Shown here: positions 1-7,031 of the stretch, in pieces | Layout of the letters: the number at the start of each line of letters is the position of its first letter | Position numbering within the stretch: the first letter of the stretch is position 1 | From: Nocardia xishanensis NBRC 101358 | Lineage (GTDB): Bacteria > Actinomycetota > Actinomycetes > Mycobacteriales > Mycobacteriaceae | Direction of reading: 5' to 3' | DNA length: 62,837 nt | Assembly (NCBI RefSeq): GCF_001613365.1 | Contig: NZ_BDCF01000049.1 | Span: 1-62,837 of the forward strand | The notes under the pieces: model-generated | Seen by the model: only the letters and a program-made list of their open reading frames with translations | Databases searched by the model: none | Told to the model about the DNA's origin: nothing | Translations under genes and position numbers: made by a program

Positions 1-1031
1 CCGAGCTGGAGCGGGTGGTGGCCGAGGCGAGCGCCCGCCGCGACGACCTGGTGCGCCGCCGCACCGAATGCGCGGCGCAGGTCGAGCAGGTCAAGGAGCG
101 GGCGCGCGCGTTGAGCACGCAGCTGGCCCAGCTCACCGACGCGGTGCACCGCGACGAGGTGGCCAAGGCGCAGGCCGCGCTGCGCATCGAGCAGCTGGAA
201 GCGACCATCGCCGAACAGTTCGGCATCGCCCTGAACGACCTGATCGCGGAGTACGGTCCCGACGTGCCGCTGCCGCCGTCGCCGCTGGAATTGGCCGAGT
301 ACGAGCAGGCCAAGGAGCGCGGCGAACAGGTCAGCGCCCCGCAGCCGATGCCCTACGACCGGGCGAGTCAGGAGCGCCGCGCCAAACGCGCGGAGAGGGA
401 TCTGGCCACGCTCGGCAAGGTGAACCCGCTGGCGCTGGAGGAGTTCGCGGCGCTGGAGGAGCGATACAACTTCCTGTCCACGCAGCTCGAGGACGTCAAG
501 AACGCGCGCAAGGACCTGCTCGACGTGGTCGCCGAGGTGGACGCGCGCATCCTGCAGGTCTTCACCGAGGCATACGCCGACGTCGAGCGCGAGTTCGTCC
601 AGGTGTTCGCCAAGCTGTTCCCCGGGGGCGAGGGCAGGCTGGTGCTCACCGACCCGTCCGACATGCTCACCACCGGCATCGAGGTGGAGGCCCGCCCGCC
701 GGGCAAGAAGGTCAAGCGCCTGTCGCTGTTGTCCGGCGGCGAGAAGTCGCTGACCGCGGTCGCGCTGCTGGTGGCGATCTTCCGCGCCCGCCCCTCGCCC
801 TTCTATGTCATGGACGAGGTGGAGGCCGCGCTGGACGACACCAACCTGCGCAGGCTGATCGGGTTGTTCGAGCAGCTGCGCGAGAAGAGCCAGCTGATCG
901 TCATCACCCACCAGAAGCCGACCATGGAGATCGCCGACGCGCTGTACGGCGTGAGCATGCGCGGCGATGGCATCACGCAGGTCATCTCGCAGCGGCTGCG
1001 CGGCGAGAACCTCGCTCCCGCATCGGCCTAA
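1..1031 (+). CDS. smc: Chromosome segregation protein SMC, C-terminal part (5' end outside window)
   Basis: This is the 3' end of the SMC ATPase, which forms the condensin-like complex that organises and segregates the chromosome. The frame is open from base 3. The visible part has a charged coiled-coil stretch followed by the C-terminal ATPase half. The ABC signature is LSLLSGGEKSL near base 724, and the Walker B and D-loop are FYVMDEVEAALDD near base 802. A switch histidine lies in VITHQKPTMEIAD. The N-terminal Walker A half and hinge lie upstream of the window. The next conserved gene downstream, ftsY, also follows smc in mycobacteria. The stop codon overlaps the stop of a convergent small ORF. 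Confidence 0.95.
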   Translation, partial: ELERVVAEASARRDDLVRRRTECAAQVEQVKERARALSTQLAQLTDAVHRDEVAKAQAALRIEQLEATIAEQFGIALNDLIAEYGPDVPLPPSPLELAEYEQAKERGEQVSAPQPMPYDRASQERRAKRAERDLATLGKVNPLALEEFAALEERYNFLSTQLEDVKNARKDLLDVVAEVDARILQVFTEAYADVEREFVQVFAKLFPGGEGRLVLTDPSDMLTTGIEVEARPPGKKVKRLSLLSGGEKSLTAVALLVAIFRARPSPFYVMDEVEAALDDTNLRRLIGLFEQLREKSQLIVITHQKPTMEIADALYGVSMRGDGITQVISQRLRGENLAPASA

Positions 1032-1159
1032 GAAGTACGTCCGCGCGGTCGGCGTTCGGCCGCGTCGATCAGGCTTTTCCAGGCGTGGACGCCGATGTCG
1101 ATCACCTCGTGCACCTCGCGGCGCGGAGTGAACGGAAGCGGGGCGACGCTGGTCGGCAT
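1028..1159 (-). CDS. Small ORF of 43 residues, convergent with and overlapping the smc stop
   Basis: An ATG ORF on the minus strand encodes a 43-residue peptide beginning MPTSVAPLPF and containing REVHEVIDIGVHAWKSLIDA, a plausible amphipathic helix. Its stop overlaps the smc stop. It is the last of a minus-strand series after the MBL hydrolase and a small DUF6191-like ORF. No convincing Shine-Dalgarno sequence was seen. I do not recognise a family. The composition looks like protein rather than a shadow frame, but the ORF is short enough to be chance. Confidence 0.4.
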   Translation of the reverse strand: MPTSVAPLPFTPRREVHEVIDIGVHAWKSLIDAAERRPRGRTS

Positions 1160-1197
1160 AGAGCCGAGCCGGATCATCGCCCGCGGGTGTCACAACG

Positions 1198-1419
1198 CTA
1201 TGGACATCGGCCGTCCCGCACGGGCGCGGGCAGCCTGACCACCCGCGCCTCCAGATCGACCAGCGGCTCGTCACCCGCCTGCCGGTCGTCGAGCTTGGCG
1301 ACCGCGACCCATTCCGTGCGTTCGTGGATGTGCTTGCGCGAGGGACCGAAGATCTCGTCGACCTCGGCGCCGACCGGATTGCGCCGCTGCCGGGCGGTCC
1401 GCCGCTCGAAGAGATTCAC
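1198..1419 (-). CDS. Small hypothetical protein, possibly DUF6191-like
   Basis: A minus-strand frame continues as believable protein downstream of the MBL hydrolase: NLFERRTARQRRNPVGAEV, then DEIFGPSRKHIHERTE and an acidic or hydrophobic C-terminus. A GTG at 1419 would give about 73 residues, 16 bases after the hydrolase stop. The pattern of a basic N-terminal stretch, a middle with xPSRKHxxER and a VDLEARVVRLP end resembles small actinobacterial DUF6191 proteins. That assignment is from memory and unverified. The start is uncertain because no clear ribosome binding site is visible. Confidence 0.45.
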   Translation of the reverse strand: MNLFERRTARQRRNPVGAEVDEIFGPSRKHIHERTEWVAVAKLDDRQAGDEPLVDLEARVVRLPAPVRDGRCP

Positions 1420-1435
1420 CGCATCCAGCGTACGG

Positions 1436-2326
1436 TCACCGTGCTCGACCGGCCGCCGTGGCGAACCGGTGTGGCTGCCATATGTGCCCGCTGGTCGCCG
1501 GGACGGCGCTGCCGAACTGCACGTCGGCGAAATGGCAGCCGTAGCCGAGTGTTCCGGGCGCAGCGAGTTCCTCCACGAGACCGTGCCGCACGTCCGCCGA
1601 CCGCATCGGGTCGTGGTCGGCCACGGCCGAGAGCTCGGGGTGCGCGATCTGCAGTGACGAGTGCAGCGCGTCGCCGAACGCGACGAGCCGGTGCTCTCCC
1701 GTGCCGATGACGAACCCGGTGTGGCCGGTGGTGTGCCCGGGCAGCGCAAGCACCCGCACGCCGGGAAAGACTTCGTCGCCCTCGGCGACGGTGCGGACCT
1801 GGTGGGCGAACACGTCGAGCATCTCGGCGGTGGTGCCAGCGGCGGCGGCCAGGTCGCGATGATGCCACTCGACCTCGGAGATCAGGACCGGGGCGTGCGC
1901 GAACGGCGTCCGGCGCGCACCGGGCGCCGCCTGCCACAGCCAGCCGAAGTGGTCGGCGTGCAAATGGGTGACGGCGACCATCTCGATCTCGGCGGGCTCG
2001 CGGCCGACCTGGGCGAGGCTGTCGAGCAGCGCGCCGCCGCGCAGGATTCCGACGCCGGTGCGGAAGGTCAGCGGGCCGAATCCGGCATCGATCAGCATGG
2101 CCCGTTCGCCGTATTCGATCAGCAGTCCGCCGACGCCGGCGACGAAGGAGTCGGCGTCGAGGTACTCGCCGTGCCTGCTCCAGAACCCGTCGGGCGCGGT
2201 GGGCAGCCAGGCTCGCGCGTTCATGGTGGTCAGGCCGTCGGGTAGATAGGTGACCTGTAGGTCGCCGACCTGAACGGTTCGGAGCGAGGCGGGCTGGATC
2301 AAACGCTCGGTGACGGAGAAGGTCAT
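1436..2326 (-). CDS. MBL-fold metallo-hydrolase
   Basis: The 296-residue protein carries the metallo-beta-lactamase metal motif THLHADHFG, an upstream LIDAGFGPL strand, the later ligand segment LPGHTTGHT, and a final histidine in YGCHFADVQFG. The whole resembles the broad group that includes lactonases and other hydrolases, so the substrate cannot be read from sequence. The ATG at 2326 is preferred over an upstream in-frame start because the earlier 17 residues are basic and unlike the family. It lies 97 bases downstream of the NmrA-type gene on the same strand and may share its transcript and TetR control. Confidence 0.85.
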   Translation of the reverse strand: MTFSVTERLIQPASLRTVQVGDLQVTYLPDGLTTMNARAWLPTAPDGFWSRHGEYLDADSFVAGVGGLLIEYGERAMLIDAGFGPLTFRTGVGILRGGALLDSLAQVGREPAEIEMVAVTHLHADHFGWLWQAAPGARRTPFAHAPVLISEVEWHHRDLAAAAGTTAEMLDVFAHQVRTVAEGDEVFPGVRVLALPGHTTGHTGFVIGTGEHRLVAFGDALHSSLQIAHPELSAVADHDPMRSADVRHGLVEELAAPGTLGYGCHFADVQFGSAVPATSGHIWQPHRFATAAGRAR

Positions 2327-2422
2327 CGCGACTCGGCTTTCACGGCGTCGGTGTGCAGGTGCTATGACTCTATCCACGTTTCCCCGTCGCGTCGCGCCGA
2401 ACGCACAGCGAATACCCGTGAA

Positions 2423-3337
2423 TCAGACTGCGGCGGAATCCTTCTGAGCGTCGAGCAGCGCCGCGATACGGTCGGCCCCGCCCGATGCGAGCCAGGAGTC
2501 GAGGGTCAGCAGCCCGGGGTGGAGTTCGCGCAGAGCGGGAATATCGGCGTGCCAGCCGACGGTTCGCCGAGTCAGACGCCAGACGTCGACGATCTCGGGA
2601 CCGATCGCCTCCGCCTCGGCCTCGCTCACTTCCTCGTAGCGCAGCGGGTGCCCGGTGGCGCCCGCGATCGCCGTGGCGGCGGCGACGGGAGTGACCGCGT
2701 CGCCCGCCAATTCGAGGATCTCGCCGTCGAAATGGTCCGGGTCCGCGAAGGCCAGCGCGGCGAAGACCGCGACATCGTCGACGGCGATCATCTGCAACGG
2801 CCGGTCGGCGGGGAACAGGTGGCGGTGCACGCCGTGCGCGATGCCGTCCACCGGTGAACCCTGGAGCAGGTAGTTCTCCATGAAACGGACCGGGCGCAGC
2901 ACTGTGTGCCGCAGGCCGCTGGCGATCAGTGCCTCCTCGATGCGCCGCTTACCGTGTGCGCCCCAGGTGTCTTCGCCCAACGAGGCCACGCCGGTGAACA
3001 CGAAGTGCTCGACCCCGGCGGTGCGCGCGGCATCGATCAGTGCGATGCCGCGCTGGGCCTCGAGGTCGCCGTCCCAGCCCTCGACGCGGTAAGTCGCTGG
3101 GGGAACCGCGAATACGCCGCGTGCGCCGGACGCCGCGGCGCGCAGGGTATCGGGCGCGTCGAAGTCGCCGATCGCCAGTTCGGCGCCTGCCGCGGCCAGC
3201 GCTCGCGCGGCGGGCGCGCCGGAATCGCGCACCAGGGCGCGCACCGGGATGCCGTCGGCGAGGAGTCTGCGGGCGGTGGCCCCGCCTTGCTTGCCTGTGG
3301 CGCCGGTGACGAGGATCGGTTCGTGCTGAGAGGACAT
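2423..3337 (-). CDS. NmrA-type NAD(P)-binding oxidoreductase or redox sensor
   Basis: An N-terminal Rossmann motif ILVTGATGKQGGATAR is followed by an NmrA/atypical-SDR pattern: ALVRDSG, the GARGVFAVPP segment, FTGVAS and a C-terminal LxPGLLTLDSWL tail. Members are NAD(P)H-dependent quinone reductases or redox-sensing regulators; this one has no obvious catalytic YxxxK. The ATG at 3337 begins MSSQHEP and is directly followed by the nucleotide-binding strand. It is transcribed divergently from a TetR regulator, with two palindromes in between, so it is the probable target of that regulator. Confidence 0.85.
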   Translation of the reverse strand: MSSQHEPILVTGATGKQGGATARRLLADGIPVRALVRDSGAPAARALAAAGAELAIGDFDAPDTLRAAASGARGVFAVPPATYRVEGWDGDLEAQRGIALIDAARTAGVEHFVFTGVASLGEDTWGAHGKRRIEEALIASGLRHTVLRPVRFMENYLLQGSPVDGIAHGVHRHLFPADRPLQMIAVDDVAVFAALAFADPDHFDGEILELAGDAVTPVAAATAIAGATGHPLRYEEVSEAEAEAIGPEIVDVWRLTRRTVGWHADIPALRELHPGLLTLDSWLASGGADRIAALLDAQKDSAAV

Positions 3338-3344
3338 GCTCGCC

Positions 3345-3357
3345 TTCTTCTGAAGAA
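3345..3357. promoter_or_regulatory. 13-bp palindrome TTCTTCTGAAGAA
   Basis: A perfect palindrome with arms TTCTTC and GAAGAA around a single base lies 8 bases upstream of the NmrA-type start codon. It overlaps the expected ribosome-binding region of that gene. It may be an operator or simply part of the ribosome-binding site (AGAAG on the minus strand). Confidence 0.35.
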
Positions 3358-3373
3358 TCGTTCTGGCTAGAAT

Positions 3374-3389
3374 CGGGTCGGTCGACCCG
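3374..3389. promoter_or_regulatory. Candidate TetR operator 1
   Basis: CGGGTCGGTCGACCCG is an inverted repeat with 7-bp arms and a 2-base centre. It sits in the divergent region between the NmrA-type gene and the TetR gene. Its outer half-site CGGGT/ACCCG is shared with a second palindrome 29 bases further on. The location and spacing fit a TetR-family operator. Confidence 0.6.
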
Positions 3390-3402
3390 TTTTCGGACGT
3401 TA

Positions 3403-3418
3403 CGGGTGAAATCACCCG
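3403..3418. promoter_or_regulatory. Candidate TetR operator 2
   Basis: CGGGTGAAATCACCCG is an inverted repeat with 7-bp arms and a 2-base centre. Its architecture matches the palindrome at 3374-3389. It lies 36 bases before the TetR start codon, where binding would repress the regulator's own gene. Confidence 0.6.
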
Positions 3419-3453
3419 CTTGGCCAGGCGATCGAGGGAAGGTGCGTAACGAA

Positions 3454-4248
3454 ATGACGGTCTCGGCGACTTACTCGGCCCCTGCCGCCCTCGCGGCGCG
3501 GGCCGACGCGCAACGCAACCGCGCGTTGGTGCTCGCCGCCGCGCAGCGGGCCTTCGCCGAGCGCGGACTCGCGGTGTCCCTCGCCGAGGTCGCGCGCCGC
3601 GCCGGTGTCGGCGCCGGCACGGTCTACCGGCACTTCCCGACGAAATCCGAACTGCTGGAAGCGGTTATGCAGCAGCGGGTGGACCGGCTGGCCCGGCTCG
3701 CCGCCGCCCGTGCCGGTGCGCAGGACCCCGGCGCGGCGTTCTTCGAGTTCTGCGCGGACGTGGTGTCGTCCACCCCGCGCAACCAGGCGCTCTGCGAGAT
3801 GGTGCAGTCCGACGACGGCTGGCCGCGCACCCTGATGGCCGGTGCGGGAGTGCGATTCCATCAGGCGCTCGAGGCGCTGCTGCTCGCGGCGCAGCGGCAG
3901 GGCGCGGTCCGCGCCGACATCGTGCTCGCCGACGTGCTCGACGTCTTCACCGGATGCGTTGCGATTCAACGGAACAAGCCCGCCGGGAGCGAACTGGCTC
4001 GCGCCGCGGTGATCCTGCTCGATGCGCTGCGCGCTACTTCCGGTGGCGCGGGCGTAGCGAAACTTCGCGTCGCGTCGGATACCCGTGACGAAACAGGTCC
4101 GCGTAACGAAACTTCGACGGGGCCGCGCTGCCCGATCTGCGGCGCGGAACTGGACGCGCCAGGGATCGGACGCCCTCGTCGTTACTGCTCGGCGGCCTGC
4201 CGTCAGAAGGCGCACCGTTCCCGTGTCGCCGTCCGAGCCATGGGTTGA
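3454..4248 (+). CDS. TetR-family regulator fused to a C-terminal zinc ribbon
   Basis: Residues ~15-65 form a TetR helix-turn-helix: LAEVARRAGVGAGTVYRHF followed by PTKSELLEAV. A ligand/dimer domain reaches ~residue 195. The last ~35 residues add a Cys4-type module: CPICGAEL, then RRYCSAACRQKAHRSR. This module is known at the ends of other actinobacterial proteins and probably binds zinc. ATG 3454 is chosen because it precedes the HTH by the usual distance and follows GAGGGAAGG. The DNA encoding the linker contains three copies of CGTRRCGAAAC. Divergent from the NmrA-type gene. Confidence 0.88.
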   Translation: MTVSATYSAPAALAARADAQRNRALVLAAAQRAFAERGLAVSLAEVARRAGVGAGTVYRHFPTKSELLEAVMQQRVDRLARLAAARAGAQDPGAAFFEFCADVVSSTPRNQALCEMVQSDDGWPRTLMAGAGVRFHQALEALLLAAQRQGAVRADIVLADVLDVFTGCVAIQRNKPAGSELARAAVILLDALRATSGGAGVAKLRVASDTRDETGPRNETSTGPRCPICGAELDAPGIGRPRRYCSAACRQKAHRSRVAVRAMG

Positions 4249-4271
4249 ACGCGCCACGCGGTGAGCGCCGT

Positions 4272-4291
4272 ATCAAGGGAAGCCCCTTGAT
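4272..4291. terminator. Short hairpin between convergent TetR and DUF2237 genes
   Basis: ATCAAGGG and CCCTTGAT form an 8-bp perfect stem with a 4-base loop, 23 bases after the TetR stop and 65 bases after the DUF2237 stop on the other strand. There is no T tract. It could terminate either gene. Confidence 0.45.
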
Positions 4292-4356
4292 CGACAAGGC
4301 CGATCTCGGGTGGGGAATGAGGCCGCCGGATATTCGCGGCCGGTGTACTTCGACGC

Positions 4357-4746
4357 CTACAGCAGGTCGCTCACGTCGTCCGGGACGTCGACGGCGTATT
4401 TGCGCAGGATGTCCATGGAGATCACTTCCAGGGCGTTCTCGTGGGTGGCGGCGAGCACGACGGGGGCGGCGACGCCGTCCTCGTGGGCGTGCAGCCAGCG
4501 CACCGCGACCACGCACCACCGATCGCCCGGCTGCAGGCCGGGGAAGTTGTTCTCCGGGCGCGGCGAACTGAGGTCGTTGCCGATGGACGCCTGATGTTCG
4601 AGGAACTCGGCCGTGACGACGGTGCACACCGTATGGCTGCCCAGATCCTCCGGCCCGGTGCTGCAGCAGCCGTCCCGGTAGAAACCGGTCACAGGATCGG
4701 TGCCGCACTCTTCCAGCGGCCCCCCAAGCACGTTTCGATCGGTCAC
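4357..4746 (-). CDS. DUF2237 family protein
   Basis: The 129-residue protein shows the family's run of conserved blocks: NVLGGPLEECGTDPVTGFYR, DGCCSTGPEDLGSHTVC, GNDLSSPRPENNFPGL, KPGDRWC-like QPGDRWCVVAVRW, and APVVLAATHENALEVISM. The length matches the family. No biochemical role is established for it as far as I know. The start is a GTG with TAGGAT seven bases upstream, which suggests a leaderless transcript. Confidence 0.9.
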   Translation of the reverse strand: MTDRNVLGGPLEECGTDPVTGFYRDGCCSTGPEDLGSHTVCTVVTAEFLEHQASIGNDLSSPRPENNFPGLQPGDRWCVVAVRWLHAHEDGVAAPVVLAATHENALEVISMDILRKYAVDVPDDVSDLL

Positions 4747-5072
4747 GTCGCCGATCCTATTGTCAGTTCGCGAGAAGTTCCGCAGGACAAGAAATCTCGG
4801 GGGCTGTGTCTCGGGCTCGCGCGTGGCGTGATAAGGCGCGGTTCCGCCGCTGCTCCGGCCGGGTGTGGGTCCGTGGAGGACCGGACGTGCCCCGTCTGTC
4901 GCACACCGCCGACTGTGCCCCGCCTCCCGACGCCTGTGGGCTGCGCCGCATCGGACCGCGAGTCATCGGGTTGCCGCATCGGTGATCGAACCCACATGGC
5001 GCTGCGGCGCGGCCGCGCCGCAGCGGACCGCGCCTATCAGCGGCGATGCGGTGTTCTGCAAGGATGGTCGGC
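4747..5072. other. Divergent intergenic region, DUF2237/ftsY
   Basis: No gene is seen in these 326 bases. On the minus strand a -10-like TAGGAT (bases 4754-4759 read in reverse) stands seven bases before the DUF2237 GTG. On the plus strand the segment ends with AAGGA, a ribosome-binding site for ftsY. The rest has no obvious repeat or hairpin. Confidence 0.6.
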
Positions 5073-6620
5073 GTGAGTTCCGAAGTCTGGATTCTGATAG
5101 CCGCGATCGCCGCCCTGCTCATGGTGGCGCTCGTCGCCGGATTCGTCCTGTACAAGCGCCGCCGCGTCTCCATCGCGGCACCGACGCCGGAGAAAGAGCT
5201 GACCGATCGGTCGGGCGGCTACACGGCCACGGGCGGGTTCAGCTTCAGCCAGGGCGGCGCGGCCACCGCGACACGCCCGGAACCGAACCTGGAACGGACC
5301 GATACCGAGGGGCAACCGCACGTCGGTGACGACGCGGCCGTCCCGCGCGACGCGCCGCGGCGCGGCATCACCAATGTGCCGCTGCCCGAGTCCGACGTCC
5401 TCGCGGAAGCCGGAGGGGCGACGGCGGAGCCGGTCGAATCGGCGGAGGCCGACACGCCCGACGCGACACACGTCGCTCCCGAATCGCCTGCTCCGGCTGA
5501 CCCGGAGACGCTCGTCGATCCGCAAGCGACCGACCAGGCCCCGGCCGAGCAGCTCCCCGTCGATGAGCCGCCGGTTACGGCCGAGCCGCCCGCGGAGTCC
5601 GACACGGCGGTCGCCGAGCCCGAGACGACCGTCGAACCGGCCCCCGTCGTGCCCGACACCGCGGCGGCCGCCGAGACCGCTCCCGCGCTCGAGGAGATCG
5701 AGCCGACGGCGGGCCGTCTGGTCCGCCTGCGCGGCCGGCTGTCGCGGTCGCAGAACGCGGTGGGCAAGAGCCTGCTCGGCCTGCTCGGCGGCGGCGACCT
5801 GGACGAGGACTCGTGGGAGGAGATCGAGGACACCCTCGTTCTCGCCGATCTGGGCACCGCGAGCACCACCGCCGTCGTCGGCCGCCTGCGCGAGGAGCTG
5901 GCCGCGCGCAGCGTGCGCACCACCGACCAGGCCCGGGCCGTGCTGCGCGACGTGCTGGTCGAGGCGCTGCGTCCGGAGCTGGACCGTTCCATCCGCGCGC
6001 TGCCGCACGCCGACCATCCGTCGATCCTGCTGGTCGTCGGCGTCAACGGCACCGGAAAGACCACCACCACCGGCAAGCTGGCCAGGGTCTTGGTCGCCGA
6101 CGGCCGCCGGGTGCTGCTCGGCGCCGCCGACACGTTCCGCGCCGCGGCCGCCGACCAGCTGCAGACCTGGGGCGAACGGGTCGGCGCGGAGACGGTGCGC
6201 GGCAAGGAGGGCGCCGACCCGGCGGCGGTCGCGTTCGACGCGGTCAGCGCGGGCATCGAGCGCGGCGTCGACGTCGTGCTCGTGGACACCGCAGGCCGCC
6301 TGCACACCAAGACCGGCCTGATGGACGAGCTGGGCAAGGTCAAGCGCGTCGTGGAGAAGAAGGCCGAGGTCGACGAGGTCCTGCTGGTGCTCGACGCCAC
6401 GATCGGGCAGAACGGCCTCATGCAGGCGCGGGTGTTCGCCGAGGTCGTCGACATCACCGGCGTGGCGCTGACCAAGCTGGACGGGACCGCCAAGGGTGGC
6501 ATCGTCTTCCAGGTGCAGCACGAGCTCGGCGTGCCGGTGAAACTGGTAGGCCTGGGTGAAGGCGCGGACGATCTGGCGCCGTTCGAGCCCGGCGCGTTCG
6601 TGGACGCGCTGCTCGGCTGA
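5073..6620 (+). CDS. ftsY: Signal recognition particle receptor FtsY
   Basis: FtsY is the SRP receptor GTPase that docks ribosome-nascent chain complexes at the membrane. A single N-terminal membrane helix (VWILIAAIAALLMVALVAGF, residues ~5-24) is followed by KRRR, then an acidic Pro/Ala/Glu-rich linker to ~residue 210, then the NG domain. Motifs seen are GVNGTGKTTTTGK (G1, ~322), DTFRAAAADQL, DTAGRLHTK (G3, ~405) and TKLDGTAKGG (G4, ~467). The membrane helix is typical of actinobacterial FtsY. GTG 5073 is chosen because AAGGA lies 8 bases upstream; ATG 5064 is possible. Confidence 0.95.
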   Translation: MSSEVWILIAAIAALLMVALVAGFVLYKRRRVSIAAPTPEKELTDRSGGYTATGGFSFSQGGAATATRPEPNLERTDTEGQPHVGDDAAVPRDAPRRGITNVPLPESDVLAEAGGATAEPVESAEADTPDATHVAPESPAPADPETLVDPQATDQAPAEQLPVDEPPVTAEPPAESDTAVAEPETTVEPAPVVPDTAAAAETAPALEEIEPTAGRLVRLRGRLSRSQNAVGKSLLGLLGGGDLDEDSWEEIEDTLVLADLGTASTTAVVGRLREELAARSVRTTDQARAVLRDVLVEALRPELDRSIRALPHADHPSILLVVGVNGTGKTTTTGKLARVLVADGRRVLLGAADTFRAAAADQLQTWGERVGAETVRGKEGADPAAVAFDAVSAGIERGVDVVLVDTAGRLHTKTGLMDELGKVKRVVEKKAEVDEVLLVLDATIGQNGLMQARVFAEVVDITGVALTKLDGTAKGGIVFQVQHELGVPVKLVGLGEGADDLAPFEPGAFVDALLG

Positions 6621-6636
6621 GCCCCGATTCGCATTC

Positions 6637-6679
6637 ACATAGGACGGCCGAGCGGACCACCCGCTCGGCCCTCCTATGT
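6637..6679 (+). terminator. Strong hairpin terminator after ftsY
   Basis: Two 19-base arms, 6637-6655 (ACATAGGACGGCCGAGCGG) and 6661-6679, pair with a single mismatch around a 5-base loop, followed by TT. This begins 16 bases after the ftsY stop and is one of the strongest hairpins in the window. It separates ftsY from the amtB operon. Confidence 0.85.
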
Positions 6680-6868
6680 TTGCGCATCGATAGCGGGCGA
6701 TCGAGGTTCGAGGCCGTTCTCGGGCCGCCTCGACGACCTTTCTCTCGAGCGTTCCGTCACCGATCTCGAGACTTCCGCCGCGCCGCTCGATGAACGGAAA
6801 GTTTGCGGTGTCCTACTCACAGGTAACCGGTCGCCGCGGTGCGCCGACACCAACCTCACAGCGGGCCG

Positions 6869-6894
6869 GAAACGGGTGGTGTACGCCACGAAAC
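6869..6894 (+). promoter_or_regulatory. Candidate GlnR-type site upstream of amtB
   Basis: The 350 bases between the ftsY terminator and amtB hold no gene. Within them two GAAAC boxes (6869-6873, 6890-6894) are 21 bases apart with GTAC between (6881-6884). This resembles the alternating GTnAC / GAAAC pattern reported for the nitrogen regulator GlnR, though the spacing is off by about one base. amtB-glnB-glnD is a classical GlnR target in actinobacteria, so the context supports it. Confidence 0.35.
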
Positions 6895-7031
6895 GTGGTA
6901 GCAACACAACGGCGCTATCCGTTCACGCAGGCGCAACACGACAGCTCAACGAATGAAACACCGAATGGCGACCCTTCTGTGCAGGTCCATTTGCCGAAGG
7001 CGGCTGGGCCCGAGATGAGGAGGACATTAAG

